A DNA stretch of 64,000 nucleotides from Brevibacillus sp051967035 (GCF_051967035.1 NZ_JBQCKK010000002.1:327849-391848), one strand, 5' to 3'; counted from the stretch's first letter, positions 52,018-61,172 are shown. Numbers and translations are program-made. The notes: generated by a model not told the origin, from the letters alone.

Positions 52018-53124
52018 ATGACTGGAGAGAATCAAGCACTGGGAACGGGATACCTGACGCTGGAGAGCGGCGAAGTATTTACGGGCCAGCTTTACGGAGC
52101 GCCGATGAACGGCTTCGGCGAAGTGGTTTTTCATACAGGAATGACCGGCTATCAGGAGGTAATGACGGACCCTTCTTTTGCAGGTCAGATCGTGACGTTT
52201 ACGTATCCGTTGATCGGGAACTACGGAATCAATGAAAAGGATTATGAGGCGGCCAAGCCAGCTCTGGCGGGGATGATCGTCAGCGAGCTGTGCGCAGCGC
52301 CGAGTCATTACGAATCGACGAAGACATTGGCCCAGGCGGCGGAAGACTTTGGTTTCCCGATTTTGGCCGGAATCGATACCCGCACCATTACGAAGCGGGT
52401 CCGCCAAAACGGTTCGGTTTTCGGGGTGATATCCGATCGGCCGATGCAGGCGGCGGAGGTTGCGTCCCTGCGTTACAAACACGCGAAAAAATCGCTGGTT
52501 GCAAATGTATCGACCCAACAGATCGAGCGCTATCCCGGGACTGGGGAGCATGTCGTACTAATTGATCTGGGGATGAAAAAATCGATTCTGGATGCGCTTT
52601 TGCAGTTGGGCTGCCGTGTGACCGTCGTGCCGTTTGATACTTCTCTTTTGCAAATCAACGCACTCGACCCGGACGGCTTGCTGTTTTCCAATGGACCTGG
52701 CGACCCGGAGCATTTGCTCGCGTATTGCAGCGAATGGCGAAAAGCGGTGGAGCAGTACCCGACATTGGGCATCTGTCTCGGACATCAGGTGCTGGCGCTG
52801 ATGTTCGGCGGCAAAACAGAGAAGCTGGCGTACGGTCACCGCGGAAGCAATCACCCGGTGAAGGACCTGGTGACAGGCAAGGTGTACATGACCTCGCAAA
52901 ACCACGGGTACGTCGTCAAGGAAGAATCCTTGAACAAACGCCAGCTCGCTGTCTCGTACCGCAATGTAAACGATGGCTCGGTAGAGGGCCTGCGCCATGT
53001 GAGCTTGCCTGTTTTCAGCGTGCAGTACCATCCGGAGGCGCATCCCGGCCCGAGCGATACTTCCCATATATTCCGCCAATTCTTGCAATCGATGCGTGTA
53101 GTAGGAGCGAAGAGATATGCCTAA
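52018..53124 (+). CDS. carA: Carbamoyl-phosphate synthase small subunit
   Basis: Glutaminase subunit (368 residues) that feeds ammonia to CarB. The N-terminal domain has YLTLESGEVFTGQLYGAP. The class I glutaminase has the Cys in LGICLGHQVLAL (about 250-261) and His/Glu in QYHPEAHPGP (about 340). The arginine-linked location and ARG boxes suggest this is the arginine-specific enzyme. The start has GGAGAGGAG upstream. It overlaps carB by eight bases. Confidence 0.96.
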   Translation: MTGENQALGTGYLTLESGEVFTGQLYGAPMNGFGEVVFHTGMTGYQEVMTDPSFAGQIVTFTYPLIGNYGINEKDYEAAKPALAGMIVSELCAAPSHYESTKTLAQAAEDFGFPILAGIDTRTITKRVRQNGSVFGVISDRPMQAAEVASLRYKHAKKSLVANVSTQQIERYPGTGEHVVLIDLGMKKSILDALLQLGCRVTVVPFDTSLLQINALDPDGLLFSNGPGDPEHLLAYCSEWRKAVEQYPTLGICLGHQVLALMFGGKTEKLAYGHRGSNHPVKDLVTGKVYMTSQNHGYVVKEESLNKRQLAVSYRNVNDGSVEGLRHVSLPVFSVQYHPEAHPGPSDTSHIFRQFLQSMRVVGAKRYA

Positions 53125-56100
53125 ATTGCCACACATTCACAAAGTCCTGGTGATCGGCTCCGGCCCGATCGTCATCGGCCAGGCAGCAGAGTTCGACTAT
53201 GCCGGAGCGCAAGCCTGCCTGTCGCTGAAGGAAGCGGGCGTGCAGGTCGTGCTGGTGAACAACAACCCGGCGACGATCATGACAGATGAGCAGGTCGCAG
53301 ACAAAGTGTATCTGGAACCGCTCACGGTCGAATCCGTGACGGCGATTATCGCCAAAGAGCGTCCCGACGGGCTTTTGCCCACACTGGGCGGGCAGACGGG
53401 GCTGAATCTTGCGGTTGCGCTGGCCGAGGCAGGCGTACTGGAAGCGTACAACGTTCAACTGCTGGGTACGCCGCTTGCGGCCATTCAGAACGGGGAAGAC
53501 CGTGAGCTGTTCAAGCAGCTGATGCAACAGATCGGCGAGCCTGTTCCCGAGAGCGACACCGTGGAATCGGTCGAGGAGGCTATCCGGTTCGCCAACACGA
53601 TCGGCTATCCCGTCATCGTCCGTCCCGCTTACACGCTGGGCGGCGCAGGGGGCGGCATCGCCGAAGACGAGGCTGCCTTGCGCAAGGTCGCGGCAGGCGG
53701 AATTGCGGCAAGCCCGATTGGGCAAGTCCTGATCGAGCGCAGCGTAAAAGGCTGGAAAGAGATCGAATACGAGGTCATGCGGGATGCGAACGACACCTGC
53801 ATCATCGTCTGCAATATGGAAAATTTCGATCCGGTAGGCATCCACACGGGGGACAGCATCGTCGTCGCGCCGTCGCAGACGCTGACAGACCGTCAGTATC
53901 ATATGCTGCGCAGCGCTTCGACAAAAGTGATCCGCGCGCTTGGTGTGGTAGGCGGCTGCAACATTCAGTTTGCGCTCGATCCGCATTCGGACCGCTACGT
54001 GCTGATCGAAGTCAATCCGCGGGTGAGCCGCTCCAGTGCGTTGGCTTCCAAGGCGACCGGCTATCCGATTGCGCGGATTGCGGCCAAGCTGGCCTTGGGC
54101 TACGGGCTGGACGAGGTCATCAATCCAATTACGGGATACACCTACGCCAGCTTCGAGCCGGCGTTGGACTATATCGTAGTGAAAATTCCCCGCTTCCCGT
54201 TTGACAAATTCCCGCATGCCGATCGCAAGCTGGGCACGCAAATGAAGGCAACAGGCGAAGTCATGGCGATTGCCCGCAATCTGGAAGCGGGACTGCTGAA
54301 AGCCGTTCGTTCGCTGGAGCAGGGCTGCACGCATCTGTCCCGTCCGGAGCTTGCTTCCTGGACGCGCGAGCAGTTGGCGCAGGCGTTGCAAGACGCGACC
54401 GATATCCGCCTGTTCGTTTTTGCCGAAGCGATTCGCAAAGGCTTCACGGAAGAAGAACTGCACAGCCTGACAAGCGTCGATCCGTTTTTCCTGCGCAGCT
54501 TGCGCAAAATCGTCGACCTGGAGGCGAAGCTGTCCGCGCACGACAGCAGCACGCTTTCCAAAGAGCTGTTGCTTGCGGCAAAGCGCAGCGGCTTTGCGGA
54601 TGAAACGATTGCTTCGCTGGTGGGAACCACTCCGCTAGCCATCAAAAAACAGCGCGAGCAAGCAGGCATTACGCCAACCTACAAAATTGTCGATACGTGC
54701 GCAGCCGAATTCGATGCGCAGACGCCATACTACTACTCGGATTGGCAAGGGGTAGACGAAGTAGAGACGCTCTCCGGGCGAAAAGTGCTCGTGCTCGGCT
54801 CCGGGCCGATCCGCATCGGGCAAGGAATCGAGTTTGACTACTGCTCCGTGCATGCAGCCAAGGCGCTGCAAGCAAGCGGAATCGCGGCGATTGTGGTAAA
54901 CAACAATCCGGAAACAGTGAGTACGGACTACGAAACAGCCGATCACCTTTATTTTGAACCGTTGCATGTGGAGGACGTGCTGCATGTCGCCGAGCGCGAA
55001 CAGGTCGAGGGCGTCATGGTCCAGTTCGGCGGACAGACGGCGATCAATCTGGCGGCAAAGCTGGAGCAGGCCGGGTTGAAGGTCATGGGCACCGCGCTTT
55101 CTGCCATTGAGCGGGCGGAGGATCGCGAGCTGTTTTACGCGATGCTGCGCAAGCTGAACATCCCGCATATCCCGGGCAAAGGCGTATCGTCTCTGGAGGA
55201 TGCGACAGCGATTGCGGAGGAAATCGGCTTCCCGGTTCTGATGCGGCCTTCTTACGTCATCGGCGGGCAAGGCATGGTCGTCGTACACAATAGCGCGGAG
55301 CTGGCAGCGACGGTGAACGAATGGCTTCACCATCCGCAAAGCGAAGCCTTTTTCCCGCTCCTGGTGGACAAATATGTACCAGGCCGGGAAGCAGAGGTCG
55401 ATGCGGTCTGCGATGGGGAATCTGTCATTATCCCTGGCATCTTCCAGCACGTGGAAAAAGCGGGTATTCACTCTGGCGACAGCGTGGCGCTGTTCCCGGC
55501 TCCGGCACTGTCGGACGGAATCAAGCACAAAATCGCCAGCTACACAGAAGCGATTGCACGCGAAATGAAAGCGGTCGGCCTTATCAACATTCAGTTTGTC
55601 ATCGAAGCTGACACGGTGTATGTGCTGGAAGTCAACCCGCGTGCCTCGCGTACGGTGCCGATCACAAGCAAAGTGACGGGCATCCCGATGGTTCAACTGG
55701 CCGTCCGCGCCCAGTTGGGGGAGAAGCTGGTAGACATGGGGTACGGAACCGGGCTACTGCCCGAGATTCCTTTTGCTGTCGTAAAAGCTCCCGTGTTCTC
55801 GACCATCAAGCTCAACGGTGTCGACCCCGTACTCGGTCCCGAGATGAAGTCGACCGGAGAGGTGCTGGGACTGGGACGGACGTTTGAGGAAGCGGCCGGA
55901 AAGGCGTTCGCCTTCAAGGACAATCTGTACGGCGACTGGAAAAACGGCCAGCTGGTCATGGTCTCGCTGGCGGATGCGGACAAGAAGGAAGAGATCGCCA
56001 AGCTGATCGCGCAGCTTCAGGCGGATGGCGCCGCTCTCGCAGCGACGGCGGGTACGGCCGATTGGCTGGCGGCATCCGGTGTGACAGTCAAGCACGTCGT

Positions 56101-56359
56101 GGACGAGGAAGCAGCCTGGAACCAGCTGCTGCAAAAAGAACAGGCAGCCTTTGCGCTGGTCACCGCTACCAAAGGAAATCAACAGGGCAGAAAAGGGTTT
56201 GCCTTGCGCAGCCGGCTGGTGCAGCAAGGAGTTCCGCTGTTCTGCGCAACCGATACATTCTCGTTATATGTGCAGTCGATTATGAGGAAAAGAGGTGGCT
56301 CTCATGCAGCCAGTGAAGATATTGGAACACTTTCCAAACTTGCCCCTGCAAAAGCATAA
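53117..56359 (+). CDS. carB: Carbamoyl-phosphate synthase large subunit
   Basis: Makes carbamoyl phosphate from bicarbonate, ammonia and two ATP. The 1080-residue protein has the internal duplication expected: KVLVIGSGPIVIGQAAEFDY (about 9) and KVLVLGSGPIRIGQGIEFDY (about 556). ATP-grasp metal motifs are LIEVNPRVSRSSAL and VLEVNPRASRTVPI. The C-terminal MGS-like allosteric domain begins about 935. The gene overlaps argF by 56 bases. Confidence 0.97.
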   Translation: MPKLPHIHKVLVIGSGPIVIGQAAEFDYAGAQACLSLKEAGVQVVLVNNNPATIMTDEQVADKVYLEPLTVESVTAIIAKERPDGLLPTLGGQTGLNLAVALAEAGVLEAYNVQLLGTPLAAIQNGEDRELFKQLMQQIGEPVPESDTVESVEEAIRFANTIGYPVIVRPAYTLGGAGGGIAEDEAALRKVAAGGIAASPIGQVLIERSVKGWKEIEYEVMRDANDTCIIVCNMENFDPVGIHTGDSIVVAPSQTLTDRQYHMLRSASTKVIRALGVVGGCNIQFALDPHSDRYVLIEVNPRVSRSSALASKATGYPIARIAAKLALGYGLDEVINPITGYTYASFEPALDYIVVKIPRFPFDKFPHADRKLGTQMKATGEVMAIARNLEAGLLKAVRSLEQGCTHLSRPELASWTREQLAQALQDATDIRLFVFAEAIRKGFTEEELHSLTSVDPFFLRSLRKIVDLEAKLSAHDSSTLSKELLLAAKRSGFADETIASLVGTTPLAIKKQREQAGITPTYKIVDTCAAEFDAQTPYYYSDWQGVDEVETLSGRKVLVLGSGPIRIGQGIEFDYCSVHAAKALQASGIAAIVVNNNPETVSTDYETADHLYFEPLHVEDVLHVAEREQVEGVMVQFGGQTAINLAAKLEQAGLKVMGTALSAIERAEDRELFYAMLRKLNIPHIPGKGVSSLEDATAIAEEIGFPVLMRPSYVIGGQGMVVVHNSAELAATVNEWLHHPQSEAFFPLLVDKYVPGREAEVDAVCDGESVIIPGIFQHVEKAGIHSGDSVALFPAPALSDGIKHKIASYTEAIAREMKAVGLINIQFVIEADTVYVLEVNPRASRTVPITSKVTGIPMVQLAVRAQLGEKLVDMGYGTGLLPEIPFAVVKAPVFSTIKLNGVDPVLGPEMKSTGEVLGLGRTFEEAAGKAFAFKDNLYGDWKNGQLVMVSLADADKKEEIAKLIAQLQADGAALAATAGTADWLAASGVTVKHVVDEEAAWNQLLQKEQAAFALVTATKGNQQGRKGFALRSRLVQQGVPLFCATDTFSLYVQSIMRKRGGSHAASEDIGTLSKLAPAKA

Positions 56360-57275
56360 AGGGAAAGATTTTTTGCGTGTCGATGAATTCAGCGGCGACG
56401 AGTTGATGGAGCTTCTCCAGCTCGCCGCGCACGTCAAGCAACTGCAAAAGCTGGGACAGCCGTTCCAGCCTTTGCAAGGCAAGACGTTGGGGATGATTTT
56501 TGACAAGGCGTCCACCCGCACGCGCGTTTCCTTTGAAGTAGGGATGCACCAGCTCGGTGGACTGGGCATGTTCATGAGCGGCAAGGAGCTACAGTTGGGA
56601 CGCGGAGAGCCGATCAGTGACACGGCGAAGGTGCTGTCGCGTTACGTGGACGCAATCATGATCCGCACGTTCTCCCACGCCTATGTGGAAGAGCTTGCCG
56701 AGCACGCGTCCATCCCGATCATCAACGGTTTGACCGACCTGTATCATCCGTGTCAGGCGCTGGCCGACATGCTGACCATCTGGGAGCACAAAGGCAAGCT
56801 CAAGGGCGTCAAGCTCGCCTATGTGGGCGACGGAAACAACGTAGCCAACTCCCTCGTTCTCGCAGCTGCCTTGCTCGGTTTGGACGTGCGTGTGGCGACA
56901 CCGGTTGGCTATGAGATGGAGCAGACCATCGTGGCAAAAGCTGTCGCGTACGCGAAACAAAGCGGCGGAAAAATAAGGGTGACGCATGATCCGAAAGAAG
57001 CGGTCGCGGGAGCCGATGCTGTCTACACGGATGTCTGGACCAGCATGGGCTTCGAGGAGGAAAATGACGTGCGCAAAAAAGCGTTCGCCGATTACCAGGT
57101 GAATGAGCAACTGGTAGCCTGGGCAAACCGCGACTACCTGTTCCTGCACTGCTTGCCGGCGCATCGCGGCGAGGAAGTGACCGCAGGGGTTATCGACGGT
57201 CCGCGCTCTGTGATTTTCGATCAGGCGGAAAATCGTTTGCATGCGCAAAAGGCGATTTTGGCAGCGCTTGTGTGA
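56304..57275 (+). CDS. argF: Ornithine carbamoyltransferase
   Basis: Joins carbamoyl phosphate to ornithine to give citrulline. 323 residues. The carbamoyl-phosphate motif is STRTRVSFE (about 72-80), HPCQALADM (about 149) follows, and the ornithine site is LHCLPAHRGEEV (about 285). The ATG at 56304 has AAGAGGTGG seven bases upstream; a GTG at 56295 falls inside that ribosome site. The unusually long overlap with carB (56 bases) ties their translation. Confidence 0.96.
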   Translation: MQPVKILEHFPNLPLQKHKGKDFLRVDEFSGDELMELLQLAAHVKQLQKLGQPFQPLQGKTLGMIFDKASTRTRVSFEVGMHQLGGLGMFMSGKELQLGRGEPISDTAKVLSRYVDAIMIRTFSHAYVEELAEHASIPIINGLTDLYHPCQALADMLTIWEHKGKLKGVKLAYVGDGNNVANSLVLAAALLGLDVRVATPVGYEMEQTIVAKAVAYAKQSGGKIRVTHDPKEAVAGADAVYTDVWTSMGFEEENDVRKKAFADYQVNEQLVAWANRDYLFLHCLPAHRGEEVTAGVIDGPRSVIFDQAENRLHAQKAILAALV

Positions 57276-57390
57276 ATATAGTTCTAGTCCAATGGAACTA
57301 GATTGAATTAAATCCAATAGACTATGAATCTGTGATTGCCGAATTTTGTCACTTATGTGTAAAATATAGCTAGGAAAGTTGCGAGGAAGT

Positions 57391-57535
57391 ACAGACTGTA
57401 TCTGGTCGCTTGGTCTGTATGGAGCCAGTAGCGAATCCGCTCTTCTCGCCATCCGTGCGGGAGGAAAGACGGAGCAGAGGCTGTATCTGGTCGCTTGGCC
57501 TCTGATTGAAAATCCAGTAGCGAAGCCAGCTTTCT
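57391..57535 (+). repeat. Two tandem copies of a hairpin-forming element
   Basis: Copy A and copy B lie 85 bases apart. Both have an identical 16-base loop TGTATCTGGTCGCTTG (57397-57412 and 57482-57497). It is closed by different but complementary stems: ACAGAC/GTCTGT in A and CAGAGGC/GCCTCTG in B. Both also share a downstream CCAGTAGCGAA (57425-57435; 57514-57524), which could pair with CTGG or TCGCT of the loop. Stem changes that keep pairing point to a structured RNA. A dispersed DNA repeat is the other reading. Confidence 0.6.
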
Positions 57536-57565
57536 CCACTATGTATGCAAGGAGGGGAAATCGAG

Positions 57566-57643
57566 ATGAAAAAATGGTTCGCGGCAATTTTGATGGTGGT
57601 AGCGATTGTAGCTGCTACTTCTGCAAACTGGCATGTTGGATAA
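57566..57643 (+). CDS. 25-residue hydrophobic peptide, possible secreted signal or membrane peptide
   Basis: Short frame encoding MKKWFAAILMVVAIVAATSANWHVG. A strong AAGGAGGGG ribosome site lies eight bases before the ATG. A basic N-terminus, a hydrophobic stretch (5-18) and a short polar end look like a signal peptide with a tiny mature tail or an AgrD/toxin-like membrane peptide. There is no Cys, and S19 is the only Ser. The stop is followed nine bases later by a strong terminator. It is located between the structured repeats and the DUF5317 gene. I cannot name a family with confidence. Confidence 0.5.
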   Translation: MKKWFAAILMVVAIVAATSANWHVG

Positions 57644-57652
57644 GGAACGAAT

Positions 57653-57685
57653 AAAACACCGCTTCGTTTGTAAGTGGTGTTTTTC
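57653..57685 (+). terminator. Terminator directly after the 25-residue peptide gene
   Basis: AAACACCGCTT (57654-57664) pairs with AAGTGGTGTTT (57672-57682; one G-T), followed by T. It may end a short transcript or act as an attenuator for the next gene. Confidence 0.85.
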
Positions 57686-57709
57686 GCTAATTTGTGGAGG
57701 TTATACACC

Positions 57710-58261
57710 TTGTTACTCGACGTTATAGTGATTTCGTTCGTGATTGCGCTCATCCGAGGCGGGCGACTACGAACGATTCCTGCATTTAACCGGCTCTATT
57801 TTTTGGTCATCAGTATCCTCCTTCAAGCAGCGGCTGTCTTTTTTCATGGGATAGCGGGCCTCTTGGTGTCGATTGCCTATTTGGCGATGCTTTGCTTTTT
57901 CTTTTCGAACAGAGAGTACGAAGATATCCGGATTTTTATGATTGGCTGGTTTTTAAATGCGATTGTCATCTGGTGCAATGGCGGGAAAATGCCTATCGAC
58001 CTGGAGCAAGCCAAAAAGCTTCCGTACTCCATTGAGCCGCTCGTCAATGGAACGAACTTCAAGCACAGTGTCTTGACGGATGAGACTCTGTTTCCGTTTT
58101 TGGCGGATATCATCCACATGCCGTTTATCATCCCTCGGGTAATCAGCATCGGAGACTTGTTTATCATGCTAGGGGCTTTCTTGCTTGTTCAACGAATCAC
58201 AGACAAGCCGATCTCCTTAATCAAACTGCGAGAAGGTAAAAACTATGTTCGGAAACAGTAG
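57710..58261 (+). CDS. DUF5317 family membrane protein
   Basis: Integral membrane protein of 183 residues with about five or six hydrophobic segments. The N-terminus LLDVIVISFVIALIRGGRLRT and the middle NGGKMPIDLE match the DUF5317 style. The function is unknown. TTG at 57710 is taken as start because GTGGAGG lies nine bases before it. It overlaps the following HD-GYP gene by 17 bases, so the two products probably act together. Confidence 0.72.
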   Translation: MLLDVIVISFVIALIRGGRLRTIPAFNRLYFLVISILLQAAAVFFHGIAGLLVSIAYLAMLCFFFSNREYEDIRIFMIGWFLNAIVIWCNGGKMPIDLEQAKKLPYSIEPLVNGTNFKHSVLTDETLFPFLADIIHMPFIIPRVISIGDLFIMLGAFLLVQRITDKPISLIKLREGKNYVRKQ

Positions 58262-59579
58262 AGCCTCCACCCTCCCAACCACTGTGTTTGTCCAATACGT
58301 TTTACCTGTAGCAGCGCTTTGCATTTTCATTAGCACCATACCAGATTGGGAACCTCGTCATCACTGGAGCGTTTTGGTCATCTTCACGGCATTGACGATT
58401 TTTGGTACTTTCGCTCCAGTGAGTACCTTAAATGCACGTTTGACGATCAACAATGCGGTTATTTTTGCAGGGATACTCCTGTACGGGGTATGGGTTGCGG
58501 TTTGGGCAGCCATCGTGGAGCAATTAATCATGGTTTTTTTGTTTCGCCATTCTTTCCCCAAGCTTCTGTATAACAGCGGACAGATCCTACTCACTCTCTG
58601 GGTTGTTGGTAGATTACATATACTTGCCGGTGATTATTCCCTTCCTTGGATGCTTACCGATATTTTGCTGATCCTGGTGTATTGGTTCCTCAATACTTCC
58701 TTGGTGGCCATCGGGATTTCCCACTTTTTTTCCGTGAAATGGCACGTCACCTTGAAGCGAATGATTCAGGCCGGAACAGGTTCTTATCTGGTTTTGATGT
58801 TGATGGGAAGCATGGGAGCCCGGCTTGTTGAAGCGTACGGATTTCTTGCGCTTCTGCCCATTGTCGCAACGGTCTTTGTTTTAAGCGTCGTCTTTCGTCA
58901 ATACTACGACAGTCTGAACAAACTACAGCAAAAAGTGGAGGAAATCCAAGCCTTTAACCACAATTTCCTGACGACGATGGCGGCATCGATTGACGCAAGA
59001 GATCACTACACGAGCGGACATTCGCAGCGCGTGGCGTACTGGGGGAAGGAACTTGCGAAAGAAATCGGATTGCCGGAGGATAAAGTAGAAGAGGTGTACT
59101 TTGGCGGGATTTTGCATGATATCGGAAAAATTGGCATTCCCGATGAGATTCTAAACAAGAAGGGCAAGTTAACCGCGGAAGAATACGATCAAATCAAGCA
59201 GCATACGGTCATTGGATACGAGATTATTTTGCAGGCGGGCATGTTTAGCGAGCTGCTTCCGGCCATTCGTTCCCATCATGAAAGAATGGATGGCAAAGGC
59301 TATCCGGACGGCTTGAAGGGCGACGAAATTCCGTTGATGGCGAAAATATTGGCCGTCTCGGACTCGTTTGATGCGATGGTTGGAGACAGGCCCTACCGAA
59401 AAGGTCTTCCGGTAGAGGAAGCGCTGCAAGAGATTCGGCGTGGAGCGGGAACGCAGTTTGATCCCAAGCTGGCGGAACTCTTCATTATGATTATCCAGCG
59501 GCTGCCGCCAGATGAATTGCAAAGAATGATCGGGCTGGACGCCCATCCCCAAAAACAGTTGCAGGAGGCACAAACGTAA
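58245..59579 (+). CDS. Membrane-bound HD-GYP phosphodiesterase
   Basis: 444 residues. The N-terminal half (about 15-215) has six to seven membrane helices forming a possible sensor. A short coiled coil (about 222-236) leads to the HD-GYP domain. The HD motif is GGILHDIGKIGIP (about 288-300) and the GYP motif is RSHHERMDGKGYPDG (about 344-358). It should degrade cyclic-di-GMP in response to a membrane or extracellular cue. It is coupled to the DUF5317 gene by overlap. Confidence 0.9.
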   Translation: MFGNSRASTLPTTVFVQYVLPVAALCIFISTIPDWEPRHHWSVLVIFTALTIFGTFAPVSTLNARLTINNAVIFAGILLYGVWVAVWAAIVEQLIMVFLFRHSFPKLLYNSGQILLTLWVVGRLHILAGDYSLPWMLTDILLILVYWFLNTSLVAIGISHFFSVKWHVTLKRMIQAGTGSYLVLMLMGSMGARLVEAYGFLALLPIVATVFVLSVVFRQYYDSLNKLQQKVEEIQAFNHNFLTTMAASIDARDHYTSGHSQRVAYWGKELAKEIGLPEDKVEEVYFGGILHDIGKIGIPDEILNKKGKLTAEEYDQIKQHTVIGYEIILQAGMFSELLPAIRSHHERMDGKGYPDGLKGDEIPLMAKILAVSDSFDAMVGDRPYRKGLPVEEALQEIRRGAGTQFDPKLAELFIMIIQRLPPDELQRMIGLDAHPQKQLQEAQT

Positions 59580-59843
59580 ACACGCCTCTTGTCACTGTTT
59601 TTGTTTTTTCCGGCGGCAAACGGCCAGGCGACGCCGATCAGATTCAGATGCATGAATATCACTTTCTTTGCATAAAAACAATTTTATGCACGGGACGAGA
59701 TGCTGGATTGCCCGTTCCAAACCGCTTCGGGAAGCTGCTCGCCTCCCAACGAAACGGCAGTCTTGTCGGATCGCGGTTCTCTCAGGCGAAAAAGGCTTCC
59801 GGATTTTGTCTGTGAAAATATCACGAAGAAACAAGAAAAGAGG

Positions 59844-59878
59844 TTGTATTTTTATTAATCCGTTTGTATAATTACTCA
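59844..59878 (+). promoter_or_regulatory. Tandem ArgR/AhrC boxes before argG
   Basis: TTGTATTTTTATTAATC (59844-59860) and TTTGTATAATTACTCA (59863-59878), both in reverse ARG-box orientation. In the 333-base gap 59580-59912 these are the only sites I can support. Confidence 0.7.
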
Positions 59879-59912
59879 CATGAGAAAAACTTCGAAACGG
59901 GGAGAGAGAATG

Positions 59913-61172
59913 ATGGCAAAAGATAAAATTGTTTTGGCCTATTCTGGCGGTTTAGATACATCGGTAGCGATTAAATGGTTGCAAGACACGTACAATTTCG
60001 ACGTCATCGCGGTTGCGCTGGATGTCGGCGAAGGGAAGGACCTGGATTTCGTCCAGAAAAAAGCGTTGCAGGTAGGAGCGATCAAATCGATCGTCGTCGA
60101 TGCGAAGGAAGCTTTTGCAGAAGAATTCGTTCTGCCGGCGCTGAAAGCAAACGCGATGTACGAGGGCAAATACCCGCTCGTATCCGCTTTGTCGCGTTAC
60201 CTGATTTCCCGTGTGCTGGTTGAAATCGCGGAAAAAGAAGGCGCGGTAGCGGTAGCGCACGGCTGCACAGGCAAAGGAAACGACCAGGTGCGCTTCGACG
60301 TATCCTTCACCGCGCTCAATCCGGACCTGAAAATCGTGGCGCCTGTTCGCGAATGGGGTTGGACGCGTGACGAAGAGATTGAATACGCGAAAAAGAACAA
60401 CATCCCGATTCCGATTGATCTGGACAATCCGTACAGCATTGACCAAAACCTGTGGGGCAGAAGCTGCGAGTGCGGCATTCTGGAAGATCCGTGGGCAGCG
60501 CCACCAGAAGGCGCTTACGATCTGACGAAGTCGATTGCAGACGCTCCCGAGGAAGCGGAAGAGATCGAAATTACATTCGTCCAAGGCAAGCCGACTGCTC
60601 TGAACGGCGAAGAGCTGCCTTTGTCCGAGCTGATTTTGAAGCTGAACAAAATCGCTGGCAATCACGGCGTAGGCCGCATCGACCACGTGGAAAACCGTCT
60701 GGTGGGGATCAAATCCCGCGAGGTGTACGAGACACCTGCTGCCACTACCCTGATTCTGGCGCACCGCGAGCTGGAATTTTTGACGCAGCCTCGTGAGGTA
60801 GCGCAGTTCAAGCCGATCATCGAGCAAAAAATGGCGCAGGTAATCTACGAGGGTCTGTGGTATTCGCCGATTCGCAACGCGATTCAGGCGTTCATCGAAG
60901 AAACGCAAAAGCATGTGACTGGCGTCGTGCGCGTGAAGCTGCACAAAGGCCATGCGATCGTAGTAGGCCGCAAATCCGCCTCTTCGCTCTACAGCCACGA
61001 ACTGGCGACGTACAACGCCGGCGACCAATTCGACCATAAAGCGGCGCTTGGCTTCATCAAGCTGTGGGGCCTGCCGACCAAGGTGTACGCGCAGGTGAAC
61101 GAGGGCGTACTGCATGAGAACCAAAATACCGCGATCAAGATTTTGGATGAAAAGGATGCGATCACGCAATGA
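59913..61172 (+). CDS. argG: Argininosuccinate synthase
   Basis: Joins citrulline and aspartate using ATP. 419 residues. The P-loop-like pyrophosphatase motif is LAYSGGLDTSVAIKWL (about 8-23). GCTGKGNDQVRF (about 115-126) binds the substrates. The ATG at 59913 has GGGGAG eight bases upstream; one at 59910 is closer and equally possible. The length is slightly over the family norm (about 400). It overlaps argH by four bases (ATGA). Confidence 0.96.
   Translation: MAKDKIVLAYSGGLDTSVAIKWLQDTYNFDVIAVALDVGEGKDLDFVQKKALQVGAIKSIVVDAKEAFAEEFVLPALKANAMYEGKYPLVSALSRYLISRVLVEIAEKEGAVAVAHGCTGKGNDQVRFDVSFTALNPDLKIVAPVREWGWTRDEEIEYAKKNNIPIPIDLDNPYSIDQNLWGRSCECGILEDPWAAPPEGAYDLTKSIADAPEEAEEIEITFVQGKPTALNGEELPLSELILKLNKIAGNHGVGRIDHVENRLVGIKSREVYETPAATTLILAHRELEFLTQPREVAQFKPIIEQKMAQVIYEGLWYSPIRNAIQAFIEETQKHVTGVVRVKLHKGHAIVVGRKSASSLYSHELATYNAGDQFDHKAALGFIKLWGLPTKVYAQVNEGVLHENQNTAIKILDEKDAITQ

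Noticed and set aside
53015..54541. 508-codon minus-strand frame across carA/carB
   Set aside because: Fully inside well-supported carB on the other strand; composition is typical of an antisense shadow.
57437..57480. Possible cyclic-di-GMP riboswitch before the HD-GYP genes
   Set aside because: I looked for the conserved GEMM core and tetraloop-receptor pattern and did not find it; the repeats differ from that motif.
57379..57654. 91-codon plus-strand frame across the tandem repeats
   Set aside because: It is created by reading through the repeats, has no ribosome site, and overlaps the better-supported 25-residue peptide in another frame.
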